NCBI RefSeq assembly: GCF_000003195.3
Contig: NC_012873.2
Coordinates: 66,535,615-66,599,614 of the forward strand
Direction: 5' to 3'
Length of the DNA stretch: 64,000 bases
Source: Sorghum bicolor
Taxonomy: Eukaryota > Streptophyta > Magnoliopsida > Poales > Poaceae
The position numbers and the translations under genes are program-made. The stretch's first letter is position 1, and every line of letters starts with the position of its first letter. Of the stretch, positions 54,303 through 63,335 are shown one piece after another. The notes under the pieces are model-generated. The model was not told the DNA's origin. It searched no databases and saw only the letters and a list, made by a program, of their open reading frames with translations.

Positions 54303-56981
54303 CTAGTTGATGACCTCATGGTCATCATGCTTCTTCTCTTCATCCTTTCTCTTCTTGAGCTTCTTCCCAACTGGTTCGACCTTTTTCTTGCTCCTCAATA
54401 TCTGTTCCTGCAACTGATCATCCTGTAGGTCACACATTGAGGTACCAATCTTCTTAAGGATGGCTGGAGAGAGTGTTGGGGGTTCAGAATTGCAGCCCGG
54501 ACAGTTCCTAGCCTTGCACACATTCATCTTGAAGCCATTACAGTTTGCTCTGACCCTGCTGCTACGCCTAACAGCTGAATCAACTATAGGAGTATCTGCC
54601 TTTCCCTTTCTTACCCTTTTCTTGTTTGGTGAGGGATTCTCCATAATTTCATCCGGTTCTTCAGAAATAGCTTCTTCAATTTCTTGAGCTATCAGAGGTT
54701 CACACCTAAGCAATTCACAAACCTCAGTAGCACAAGGTTTGCAACTTAGAGAGAGAGTAGCTGTCCATTCATTTTCATTGAATAGCAACTTTGGGAAGCT
54801 AGACTCTAGCAGTTGTTTGGCCCATTTATGTTGGGCTGGAGCTGAAAGAAGAGCTTTGAAGAGGCCTAGCCATTTTGTTGGCACCTCAATGAGTATTTTG
54901 TCTTTTTCCTCAGCCTTATCTCCAAATTTTGGCGCCATTTGTGCCAACCAGAAGGGTTCAGCAGACAATGGCGATTCTGGTGGGTTGGTGAAGAAGGTGG
55001 TGGCCATCCCTAGCTGGATGTTGTTCTGAAACAAGCCACCATGTTTATTTTGTCGCCCTTGACCTAGGATCTTCTGGTTTTCCATATCCATATCCATCAT
55101 TTCATCGTCAGGTATTTCAATGTGCAAGGAAGTTTCCGTTGGGGCTTGTAGGACTAGTGGCTGAAAATCAGCATTCACATGCAGGTTCAAGTTATTAGCA
55201 ACTTCCTCATTCAGGTTCAAGTTATTACAAACTTCCTGCATCACTTGCTGGTGGAGTTCTAGGACTAGCTGTGGAAGATGTTGTTGGTCCTCTCCAAAAT
55301 ATTGACCCTCTACAGGATGAACAATCCTCTCTTGGGGATCCTTTCCTTGTTGGATCTCATTCGAATCTTGGTCTATTGCCAGTTGTGCAACTATGTATAG
55401 GTCATGCTGATTTTCAATTACCTCCTCCAATGCTTCCAGGTGTCCTTCTGCCAGAGCTGGGGCATGCTGAATTATCCTCTGCATCTCTAAAATTTCTCCC
55501 ACCTGCTGATCAATTGTTGTTTGGTTTGGGTGGATCAACATCTCCTCGGAGCCTTCCAATGGTGGCAACTCATTCAGATCTTGAGTCAAAGGCATTGGAG
55601 GCTCATTCAAGTTGATCTCTAGATCTAAGACAGGTGAAACAGGTGCCTGCTGAACTGGGATTTCCTCAAGCCAACGAGGCCAGCTATTATTTTCCTGTAC
55701 TGCCAGCTGCTGTTCTTGGACTGCTTCCACCGGCACTGCCAGTTGCTGTTCTTGGCCTGCTTCCACCTGCACTGCCAGTTGCTGTACTGGGCCAACGCCC
55801 AGCAGATTTTGCTGTAGTTGATTGGGGGTTTGGGGATTGAGATCTTGCTGTTGCATGGATTGCTGTCCTGAACCAAAAAACTCAAAGAAAGCCATGGCTT
55901 GAGGTTTGAGGCGATGATCCGGGTGAAGCAGCCAGGAACTGGAATTAAGGTTTTCTTCTGAGTTATGAGGAGCACTCTGGTAATTGGCATAGTGGGGTGA
56001 AGCAATATTAATCCTCTCTAAAAGAGGCGGGCTAGCCAGACTTAGAAATGCGCCTGCTTCCTGCAAGTTACCTGTCAAATGGGTCTCATTTGGATTAGGC
56101 CCACCCTTCGTAGAAAGAGTAGGCAAACACCAAGGTATTTCTTGTGGCACTGGGGGCTTAGTTACAGCTTGAGGATTAACCTCCATCCACCAATGTGCAA
56201 ACGAGGAGAAGACAGGTGGGCTGCTTACTCCTGCCCCAAGATGCTTGCTTGGAGCTTTGTAGAACCAACTGGGTTGTGTCCAAATAGCTTTTCCTTTATT
56301 GCTGACCATAGGCCTCTTGATTCCGCTGTCTACGGTGCTCTGCCCGAGGCAATTCAACGCAATGTGTCCCAAAAGCATGCATTTGTGACATCTAATCAGA
56401 GATTTGCAACTGCGCCTTGAATGTTTATTGGACAGACATCGATAGCAAAACTTAGGCCTGTTATTTCGAGTAGTTGGTGGCTGTCCCAATTTCAAGTTGA
56501 GATTCAAATCTGAAAAAGTCTCGGCAGGCCCATTGTTTCCATGGCCAAGGGGAGAGTGGCTCTGTCCTACTAAGACTGACTTCTGCCCAAGACGAAATGT
56601 GGGCTCCAACTCTGGGAAAACAAGTCTGTCGAAAGCTGATTGGCGAAGAGGAATGCGGTTAGCTCCCGAGAGGGGGACTGATTTTACAACCTCCGCAAAA
56701 GTACGAGCTGATGCCTGAAATGCTGACTTCTTGGTAGGAATCCAAGAATCTTGATCTTCTCTAATGAAAGCTTTGAGCTCAAGGTCCCAATGAGGACCAC
56801 CATTACCCCAGAGGTGAAAGAACACTTTATAGCAGGAACACTCGAAGTTTTTGAGCTTAAAGATATGAAAACCCACCAAATTGGACGAAACGGAGAAACG
56901 AAAAACCCTGGGAGCTAACTGAATGACTGCGAACTCAGAGGCACAACCACCAATGGTTGAAGAAAGAGGTAGAAAAAACAA
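54303..56981 (-). CDS. LINE ORF1: gag-like nucleic-acid-binding protein (5' end incomplete)
   Basis: The RNA-binding partner of ORF2, 892 codons as open frame. Two CX2CX4HX4C zinc knuckles follow each other, CYRCLSNKHSRRSC and CHKCMLLGHIALNC, roughly residues 177-212. A long Gln/Asn/Leu-rich middle includes a 45-bp tandem repeat (QQLAVxVEAxQE, three times, about 55690-55790). The C-terminal part is basic (KKRVRKGKAD, RRSSRVRANCNGF) with a Cys cluster CKARNCPGC, as in plant L1 ORF1s. The frame begins with TTG right after TAA; no ATG occurs before the zinc knuckles, so the true N-terminus is missing and the first few codons probably belong to the flanking MITE. Confidence 0.85.
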   Translation of the reverse strand: MFFLPLSSTIGGCASEFAVIQLAPRVFRFSVSSNLVGFHIFKLKNFECSCYKVFFHLWGNGGPHWDLELKAFIREDQDSWIPTKKSAFQASARTFAEVVKSVPLSGANRIPLRQSAFDRLVFPELEPTFRLGQKSVLVGQSHSPLGHGNNGPAETFSDLNLNLKLGQPPTTRNNRPKFCYRCLSNKHSRRSCKSLIRCHKCMLLGHIALNCLGQSTVDSGIKRPMVSNKGKAIWTQPSWFYKAPSKHLGAGVSSPPVFSSFAHWWMEVNPQAVTKPPVPQEIPWCLPTLSTKGGPNPNETHLTGNLQEAGAFLSLASPPLLERINIASPHYANYQSAPHNSEENLNSSSWLLHPDHRLKPQAMAFFEFFGSGQQSMQQQDLNPQTPNQLQQNLLGVGPVQQLAVQVEAGQEQQLAVPVEAVQEQQLAVQENNSWPRWLEEIPVQQAPVSPVLDLEINLNEPPMPLTQDLNELPPLEGSEEMLIHPNQTTIDQQVGEILEMQRIIQHAPALAEGHLEALEEVIENQHDLYIVAQLAIDQDSNEIQQGKDPQERIVHPVEGQYFGEDQQHLPQLVLELHQQVMQEVCNNLNLNEEVANNLNLHVNADFQPLVLQAPTETSLHIEIPDDEMMDMDMENQKILGQGRQNKHGGLFQNNIQLGMATTFFTNPPESPLSAEPFWLAQMAPKFGDKAEEKDKILIEVPTKWLGLFKALLSAPAQHKWAKQLLESSFPKLLFNENEWTATLSLSCKPCATEVCELLRCEPLIAQEIEEAISEEPDEIMENPSPNKKRVRKGKADTPIVDSAVRRSSRVRANCNGFKMNVCKARNCPGCNSEPPTLSPAILKKIGTSMCDLQDDQLQEQILRSKKKVEPVGKKLKKRKDEEKKHDDHEVIN

Positions 56982-57761
56982 GACTCCTAGTCTTATTTAG
57001 ACTCTAAGTCCACATTGTTCGAGGTAATAAATAACTTTAGACTCTATGATAGAGTCTGCACTGTGAGTGCCCTAAGAGAACCACATGTCTTAGTCATGGA
57101 AGTGTGTTCTTCTAACCGACGCTAAGATTCTGTGATGATAGTGAACTTGTATAATATTCAAATAAACATCAATGCGTGGGAGTATGCTCTTTGCTCTACC
57201 TACTCGTCCAGGGCGCCTAAAAAAGGTCGATATTGACATAAGGAGCTATTAATAACAAAACTATAGAACTTTAGAAAAGTAGGCGCGCAGTTTTTTATAA
57301 GTTCATTAATAAGGCACCTGAAGAGAAGTTTTTTGTTGCATAATTGGTATGGAGAAGAATAGAAGATTAAACTACTCATCGAAATAGAAAAAAAGGTACT
57401 AGCGAGCATAATACAGAAACATAATATTCTAAGAATGGTGTGCCGAGAATATGGAATTAAGCACGGAAACATTGAAGAAGACAGTAAGATCGGTTTTAGT
57501 GGAGAGTTTTATGATGTTGCTTCTAAAATTATCATGTCATAGAAAATGAAATGGAACATAGATGAAATAACCATTCTCAATGAAAAGTCATTCTGTAGTT
57601 TTATAAACTTTTAATTTCGTGCTTCGTACAAAGTTGATAATTGTTTAAAATGACTTTCTTTCATCTCTCTTCTTAAAAACGTTGTCACATCATAAAAACG
57701 CTTATATGATATAGCGACCTAAGTGTCGACCAATCACCAATGTAAAGGTTACTCACAATTA

Positions 57762-58004
57762 GGCCTTGTTTAGTTCACCTAAAAACCAAAATCTTTTCAA
57801 GATTCTCTATGACATCGATTTTTACAGCATATGCATGGAGCATTAAATATAGTTAAAAACAAAAACTAATTATACAGTTTGTCTGTGAATCGTGAGATAA
57901 ATCTTTTGAGTCTAGTTAGTTCATAATTAAACAATATTTGCCACAAGCAAACGAAAGTGCTAGAGTGACTTAAAAACTTTTCGTTTCGGCAACTGAACGA
58001 GGCC
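57762..58004. mobile_element. Tourist MITE
   Basis: Ends GGCCTTGTTTAGTTCACC and CAACTGAACGAGGCC, TTA on both sides (57759-57761, 58005-58007). It lies in the spacer between duplication copies. Confidence 0.88.
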
Positions 58005-58229
58005 TTATCTCCATCCGTCCTAATTCCTAAATGCCGGCAGTTTTAGTTTTTTTTCTTGGTAAAGTGTCTTTAATCACCGAATCGGATTTATGAAATTCAC
58101 CATGATTTATATTTTGCGGGGAAACGTTGGAGTTGGAATGAGTTGGAGTAGTACGTTAATATATTTTTCTTACAATTTCAGTGTAACTTATAACTAGAGA
58201 AAGTTGTCTTTGAACTTTTCGAACGTAAG

Positions 58230-58434
58230 GTCAGATTCAATGTATGTTTCATGAGAGTGTCATGCATATTAAATAGGGTGTCACATAAGCAAAATTGCTG
58301 ACTTGGCAGGGTCATTAAATGAAGGAGTTTCATCAGATAAGAGAGGAGTTTCATCCCCATGAAACTCATGTGGTTCGGTTACTTAGTTTATAGTCTTGAT
58401 AACTGTGCCATGAAACTATGTATTGAGACTAACC
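58230..58434. mobile_element. Tourist-like MITE (GGCCAGTCTCAATG family), copy 2
   Basis: Ends GGTCAGATTCAATGTATG and TATTGAGACTAACC, TAA on both sides (58227-58229, 58435-58437). Shares TTTCATGAGAGTGTCATGCA with the copy at 49304. Confidence 0.8.
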
Positions 58435-58566
58435 TAATTATCTTTGTACTTGGATGTGGAGAAATTATTAGTTAACTTTTTGAAGGTGAAGGAATCAGTG
58501 CGTGAGCAGATCACCGGCAGTATTGTACTGTACTAGTACAGCACAAGCGGCGAGCGAGTACCCTTT

Positions 58567-59087
58567 GGGCGTGTTTGGTTGCCCGCATATGGGCGAACCA
58601 GGCTCTCTGGATGCAGTTTTTCGATGTTTGGTTCCCTTCTCTTCTCTCTAGCCTGGCTTAGCGCATGCAAAAGGACCCCTGGAGCCAGGCTCCCAAGCTA
58701 CGCTCGAATCGGCCGTTTTTCTTCAGCCTGGCTCGCTCCGTGCTCTCGCGTGCTCGTGCGCTTACGTGGCTAACGGTGTATTAGTGCATGATTAGTAAAT
58801 ATCAGGTGATATTAGTGTACTTTAAAGTTGATTAAGATATAATTAGATAAAATAAGACATGTAAGAGTGTATTCGTACAAAAATAAAAATTATAATCATA
58901 ATCTTATAATATTTTTTATCTCATACAGCTTACCTTCGTACAGGCAACCAAACAACATCTAATCAGAGCCTGGCTCCACATATGCATGCAACCAAACTAG
59001 GCTTCCTGCATGCATCCAGCCAGGCCAAAGACAGCCTGGCTCACTAGAGCTGGCCTGGTTGGGATGAGAAGGGAACCAAACAGGCCC
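58567..59087. mobile_element. DNA element (GGGCGTGTTTGG ends) in copy B
   Basis: Left end GGGCGTGTTTGGTTGCC, right end GGGAACCAAACAGGCCC, flanked by TTT within a CCCTTT/CCCTTTG context. Copy A has the empty site (GTACCCTTTGCGTTGACTC). The interior repeats AGCCTGGCT/AGCCAGGCT words in both orientations. No ORF. Confidence 0.75.
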
Positions 59088-59516
59088 TTTGCGTTACTCT
59101 TTGCCACTTGGGCAGGCAGCCAGTTCCGAGTGGCGCCTTGACATGGCCAATTGCCCTGCGCCCAGGGGGGGTGCCTGCACGCACATCAGCGCGCGTCCGC
59201 GTCGCGGTGACTAGGCGCACAGCCGCACGCGCAGGGCAGTGCTAGGAGCTCATCTCATCCGAGTCAGATCCCAGAGGCGGAGGCGGATTCCTCCAATTTT
59301 ATCGTCAGGAAAGAAAAAGGCTCGGTCAATAGCGACCTGAGCTGGCTCTGGACTTCTGCTTTACGCCTGATGTGTCATCTCCAGACTTCAGTCCCGTCCC
59401 AAGCTCGACGAGTTGCCATGCATGCAATGCAACCGGCTGACGAGGACCCCCTGAAAAAGCTCCCTGTTCCTGCATCTTCACCGGCCGCAATGTTGCACCG
59501 GCCATACGCCCGTACC

Positions 59517-59678
59517 CAGTGGCGGAGGAGCAAATATGAGAGGGGTGCGTTTGTCTTGTAGGTGCGTAGGATTTTTTTACGTGGGTGTAAATATAGTAAA
59601 AATTTGATCATAATCACTATTTTTTGATATTTTTGTGGGTGCGCCCGCACCCACAACTCTCTATATAGATCCATCCAT
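59517..59678. mobile_element. Small element with a 9-bp target duplication
   Basis: GCCCGTACC stands on both sides (59508-59516, 59679-59687). The 162-bp element begins CAGTGGCGGAGGAGC and includes the hairpin GTGGGTGCG CCC GCACCCAC. Absent from copy A. Duplication length suits Mutator-like or retroposed origin; family not assigned. Confidence 0.65.
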
Positions 59679-60162
59679 GCCCGTACCGATTTGAAAAGTA
59701 TGATTAATTTATTACAATTGAAAACGCTATTAGAAAAAATACGGCTTAGCGAACGGAGCCTGAGTATTACTTTCTCTCATGTCTCCACCCGTCATGGGGC
59801 CGGCCGGCAGATGCATTCCCGGCCGTAATTGGCCAGAACGCCGCTCTCACCCTGACCTCCATTCATTCATACGCCGATGGATCGACGTCCTGAATTTCCA
59901 CCGACGATCTCGCGAAACCGACTGTCGATGGCGCCACGGAAGAAGAACGGTCCATGCACGGACCTCGAGGAGCACAGGAGCCGTGCGCTGCTGGGGCACC
60001 AGAGTTCAGAGCCGCCGTCTCGCCTCCTCATGGCCATGTCACACCGTCGGCTTTGCTGCCGCCGGCCGGCCTCTTCTCCGCATTGAACACATGACCGAGA
60101 CGCTTGGTCAGTGGGTCCTCACTCCTGACAGACCAAAATCCCGCTTTCTGATATAAACAGGC

Positions 60163-60170
60163 TATATAAA
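60163..60170 (+). promoter_or_regulatory. TATA-like box in duplication copy B
   Basis: TATATAAA followed by a CT-rich stretch (TTCTCCTCTCGTCTCTCTCG) that resembles a transcript leader. Copy A has TACATAAA at 48352-48359. No coding frame follows, so any transcript would be non-coding or belong to a decayed gene. Confidence 0.3.
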
Positions 60171-60802
60171 ATGCTGTGTTTTCTCCTCTCGTCTCTCTCG
60201 CCTTCACGGGCTCCACTCAAAAGCGTCGACTTTAAATCTCCTCCGGTTCAGAGTTAGGCGCTCGAGTTAATCTCATCTTATGCAGTTCTGATCATACGCG
60301 CTCGAGTTCATCTGACAGAGTGAATAGATGATCGATGTAACTGAATCGCTTTCGACGCTGCTATGTTCGCTTGAGCTTATCTGCCGAATCTTTCGCAACA
60401 AATCAGCGAACATTACTTTCAGTCAGAGCCATTGCAGGGTGTTTATCTCTCCCTTCTTCAGATTAGTTCTCGTTTATGGAGTGCTTGTTTATTAATGTGT
60501 CTAGCCGTATACAGCTGGTGCAGTGTGATTGTGTGAATTGCAACGAACAGAAACAACAAAGCTACTGAAATCTTTGCCAAGAGTTCTTTTGTGACAGTGA
60601 TCCGTGTTATTCTTCTGTTATCGTACTAGAAAAAGCAGAGAGTGGCTCTTGGAGGCCAAATGGGTCATCTTTCGTGATGTATTCTAAAGGACTTAATTTT
60701 GAGCAATCTTGACTGATTTTTCCTTCCCTTGTAAATATCCTCTTGATAAGACAAAAAAGAAAATATATGCCCGATATTTGTAACCAGCGGAAAAGCTACT
60801 GA

Positions 60803-61045
60803 GGCCTTGTTTAGTTCACTCCAAAATCCAAAAAGTTTTCAAGATTCTCCGTCACATCAGATTTTACGGCACACGCATGAAGTATTAAATATAGACGAAA
60901 ACAAAAACTAATTACACAGTTTGTCTGTAAATTGCGAGACGAATCTTTTGATCCTAGTTAGTTCATGATTGGTCAATATTTATCAAATAAAAACAAAAGT
61001 GCTACAGTAGCGAAATCCGAAATTTTTTCGGAACTAAACAAGGTC
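60803..61045. mobile_element. Tourist MITE in copy B
   Basis: Ends GGCCTTGTTTAGTTCACTCC and GAACTAAACAAGGTC, flanks TGA and TAA. Copy A shows the empty site (AGCTACTGATTAGTTTAGCC). Confidence 0.85.
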
Positions 61046-61071
61046 TAACTAGTTTAGCCTTGTCAGATGTA

Positions 61072-61141
61072 CGTACAACACAGTAATAACAACAACAGCA
61101 ACAAATCTTTTGTCCCAAGCAAGCTAAGTTGGGTAGGCCTA
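61072..61141 (-). mobile_element. SINE fragment, probably Au-type 3' end
   Basis: TCAGATGTA stands on both sides (61063-61071, 61142-61150). Read on the minus strand the insert contains CCTACCCAACTTAGCTTGCT, TGGGACAAAAGATTTG and then TTGCTGTTGTTGTTATT. That tail matches my memory of the plant Au SINE 3' end (GGGACT..AAGGCTTTGTTGTTG). It is 5'-truncated and absent from copy A. Confidence 0.6.
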
Positions 61142-61201
61142 TCAGATGTATATACCATCTTATAAAAAATAATGTTTGTACCATGTTTTGTGAAATTGTT
61201 C

Positions 61202-61444
61202 GGCCTTGTTTACTTTCAAATTTTTTTGCAAAATAGGAATAGTAGCACTTTCGTTTGTATTTGATAAATATTGTCCAATTATAGACTAACTAGGCTCAAA
61301 AGATTCGTCTCGTCAATTCCGATCAAACTGTGCAATTAGTTTTTATTTTTATCTATATTTAATACTTCATGCATACGTCTAAAGATTTGATGTGACGGGG
61401 AATCTGAAAAATTTTGCAAAATTTTTGGAGAACTAAACAAGGCC
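61202..61444. mobile_element. Tourist MITE in copy B (second)
   Basis: Ends GGCCTTGTTTACTTTC and GAACTAAACAAGGCC with family interior. Flanks (TTC, TAA) do not match. Absent from copy A. Confidence 0.8.
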
Positions 61445-61717
61445 TAACAAAAACAAACAGTTGATATCGACCAGCTACAGATAACTAAGGGCCATGCAAG
61501 CGGTCGCCTTCTGTCGGTGAAAACCAAAGACCATCATCATGTGAAAAAATCTCACAAGGACTCAAGGAGCACCGAGTCGCATTTTCTATTTTTACTACCG
61601 AATTGACTGATGAGCGTTAACTAATTTTTGGTCCTAGTATTTGCAGATCACGCATACAGAAGCTGGTTTCATCTGGAAAACCAACTGACCTTTCGGCACG
61701 GAGAATATCCCCGATAA

Positions 61718-61856
61718 GGCCTTGTTTGGATGTAGTCGGATTCATATTAATCCACATGTATTGAGGTGGATTGGAGTGGAATTTGAACTAAATTCCACAC
61801 TAATCCACACCAACACACATGGATTGAAGTGAATCCGGTAACATCCAAACAAGATC
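61718..61856. mobile_element. Tourist-like MITE (139 bp) in copy B
   Basis: Ends GGCCTTGTTTGGATGTAG and CATCCAAACAAGATC, TAA on both sides (61715-61717, 61857-61859). Copy A empty site: CCCCGGTAAGTAATTTT. Confidence 0.85.
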
Positions 61857-62569
61857 TAAAAGTAATTTTCACACAGCTGTGCCTGGAGAAACTGTCAAGG
61901 AATTTGCTAGCGTCGCTGTCCACCAGTGTTTGTTTGTTCTGATCCAGGCTCAAGATGTTGCCATCAGGTTAATTTGGCTTCACGTGGAAGCGTGTCTTGG
62001 CCGGCTGGGCTAAGCAGCAAAGTCTCTGGAACGATTAGCTGGCCATTAATATGGCAATGTCATCTTCATCTTTGCCTTGAGTATTTTTTTTCAGATAAAA
62101 AATAACACACAAAAGAAAAACATTGCTTTGGATAAGCCTTTGGAAGTGACATACGGAGTATATATGCAATAAAGCTGTCGTTGTCTGGATGAAAGGTAGG
62201 TATTGCCCTCTTCAGCAGTGGGTAACTGAGGGAGGAAAAAAACTGAGTGTTGGGTTGCTTTGGGTTGCTCTAAGTTGAGGGTGAAAGATGGTGACCTAAC
62301 AAATGGCATGCAACACTAGTGTTCTTCTCCATTGCCAAGATTATTCTTCTCTATTGTCAAACTCGGCTTGCTTCCTTTTCTTAAATGATATGACAGCGCT
62401 CCAGCTAACCTTTTTTTTAAAAAAATAATAAATTCACTGGATTGGTATGATTGTTTGATCACCAGCAGATACATGCATAGTACTGATGTAAAGGTGAATT
62501 TGATCGACCCAGCAGTTACTGTGTACAACAAGTATGGGTGTCTGCCTTACCATTTCTATGGAACAGAAA

Positions 62570-63335
62570 GGCAGAATAGCCATTTTAGTCACTCAACTAT
62601 TACTCAAGGCTCAATTTCATCCCTGAACTTTCAAAACGTCCGTTTTAGTCATCAAACTCTACTATTATACTCAATTTCATCCTAGAACTATGAACATGAT
62701 CGTTTTAATCCTCAAACTTAGTATTTTGAGCTCAATTTTATTTAAAAACTATCAAAGTGTATTTTATTATGTAAACTTTTATTTTTAACTCAACTTTGTC
62801 TATGTTGTACATGGAACGCTGCATTATTGCACATGATTAGCTCCAACACCACCAGCAATTGAAGATAGAAAAATAATATTTATCTAAAAACTCTTTCTTG
62901 GCCATTCATAATTCCAAGCTGTTATTTTAGTATTACCTTATAATTGTACCATTTATATATATCCAACCAAATTTATATTTGTGGAAGCAATTATAGTTGC
63001 ATCGAACACTATTTATTCTTCAACAATACATGGATATATTGAAATAATAGCAGATCTATAATTTTGATAATTTATGGATGAAATTGTGCCAAAAATATAA
63101 TGTTTTCTTTTCAAATAGACAAAATTGAGTTCAAAATAGAAGTTAAATGCACTTTGATAGTTTATGGATGAAACTGAGCTTAAATGCAAAATTTATGGAC
63201 TGAAACAATCATCTTCATAATTGTAGGATGAAATTGAGCCTAAAACTAAAGTTTGAGGACCTAAATGGCCGTTTTAAAAATTTAGGGATGAAACTGAGCC
63301 TGGAGTAATAGTTGAGGGACCATGGTTATTGTGCC
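62570..63335. mobile_element. Mutator-like foldback element in copy B
   Basis: Arms of about 230 bp: left begins GGCAGAATAGCCATTTTAGT and right ends TGGTTATTGTGCC, with paired words CTCAATTTCATCC / GGATGAAATTGAG and CTATCAAAGTG / CACTTTGATAG. Flanks GAACAGAAA and GTTCAGAAA form an imperfect 9-bp duplication. Copy A reads GATTCAGAAACAC uninterrupted. No ORF. Confidence 0.78.

Larger units (their letters stand above)
50498..56981 (-). mobile_element. L1-type LINE retrotransposon, nearly complete
   Basis: Minus-strand LINE: ORF1 (56981-54303), a 58-base gap, ORF2 (54244-50660), a short 3' UTR and a poly(A) tail seen as a T run at 50498-50505. Both frames are open over their length. ORF1 has no ATG at its 5' edge (it opens at TTG after an in-frame TAA), which suggests 5' truncation on insertion; I place the junction near 56957. 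No clear target duplication was found. Confidence 0.9.
50408..57072. mobile_element. Tourist-like MITE split by a LINE
   Basis: Left end GGGCACTCACAATGCAAGAC (50408), right end CTGCACTGTGAGTGCCC (to 57072), with the shared arm GACTCTATCATAGAGTC. TAA at 50405-50407 and 57073-57075. Copy B has the empty site (TACTAAGAAAGAGAACC). The LINE fills nearly all of its interior. Confidence 0.85.
46809..57470 (+). repeat. Segmental tandem duplication, copy A (interrupted)
   Basis: From GAGCAGATCACCGGCAGTAT at 46809, sequence matches copy B (from 58504) in the same order: GCGGCGAGCGAGTACCCTTT, GTCAGATCCCAGAGG, TTGCCATGCATGCAATGCAA, GCTGGTTTCATCTGGAAAAC, CCTTGTGATTTAGGGGAGGT, GAGAACCACATGTCTTAGTC, CTACTCGTCCAGGGCGCC. 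Removing the insertions listed separately leaves a unit of roughly 4 kb. GC-rich frames in 46.9-47.8 kb do not hold up between copies. Confidence 0.85.
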
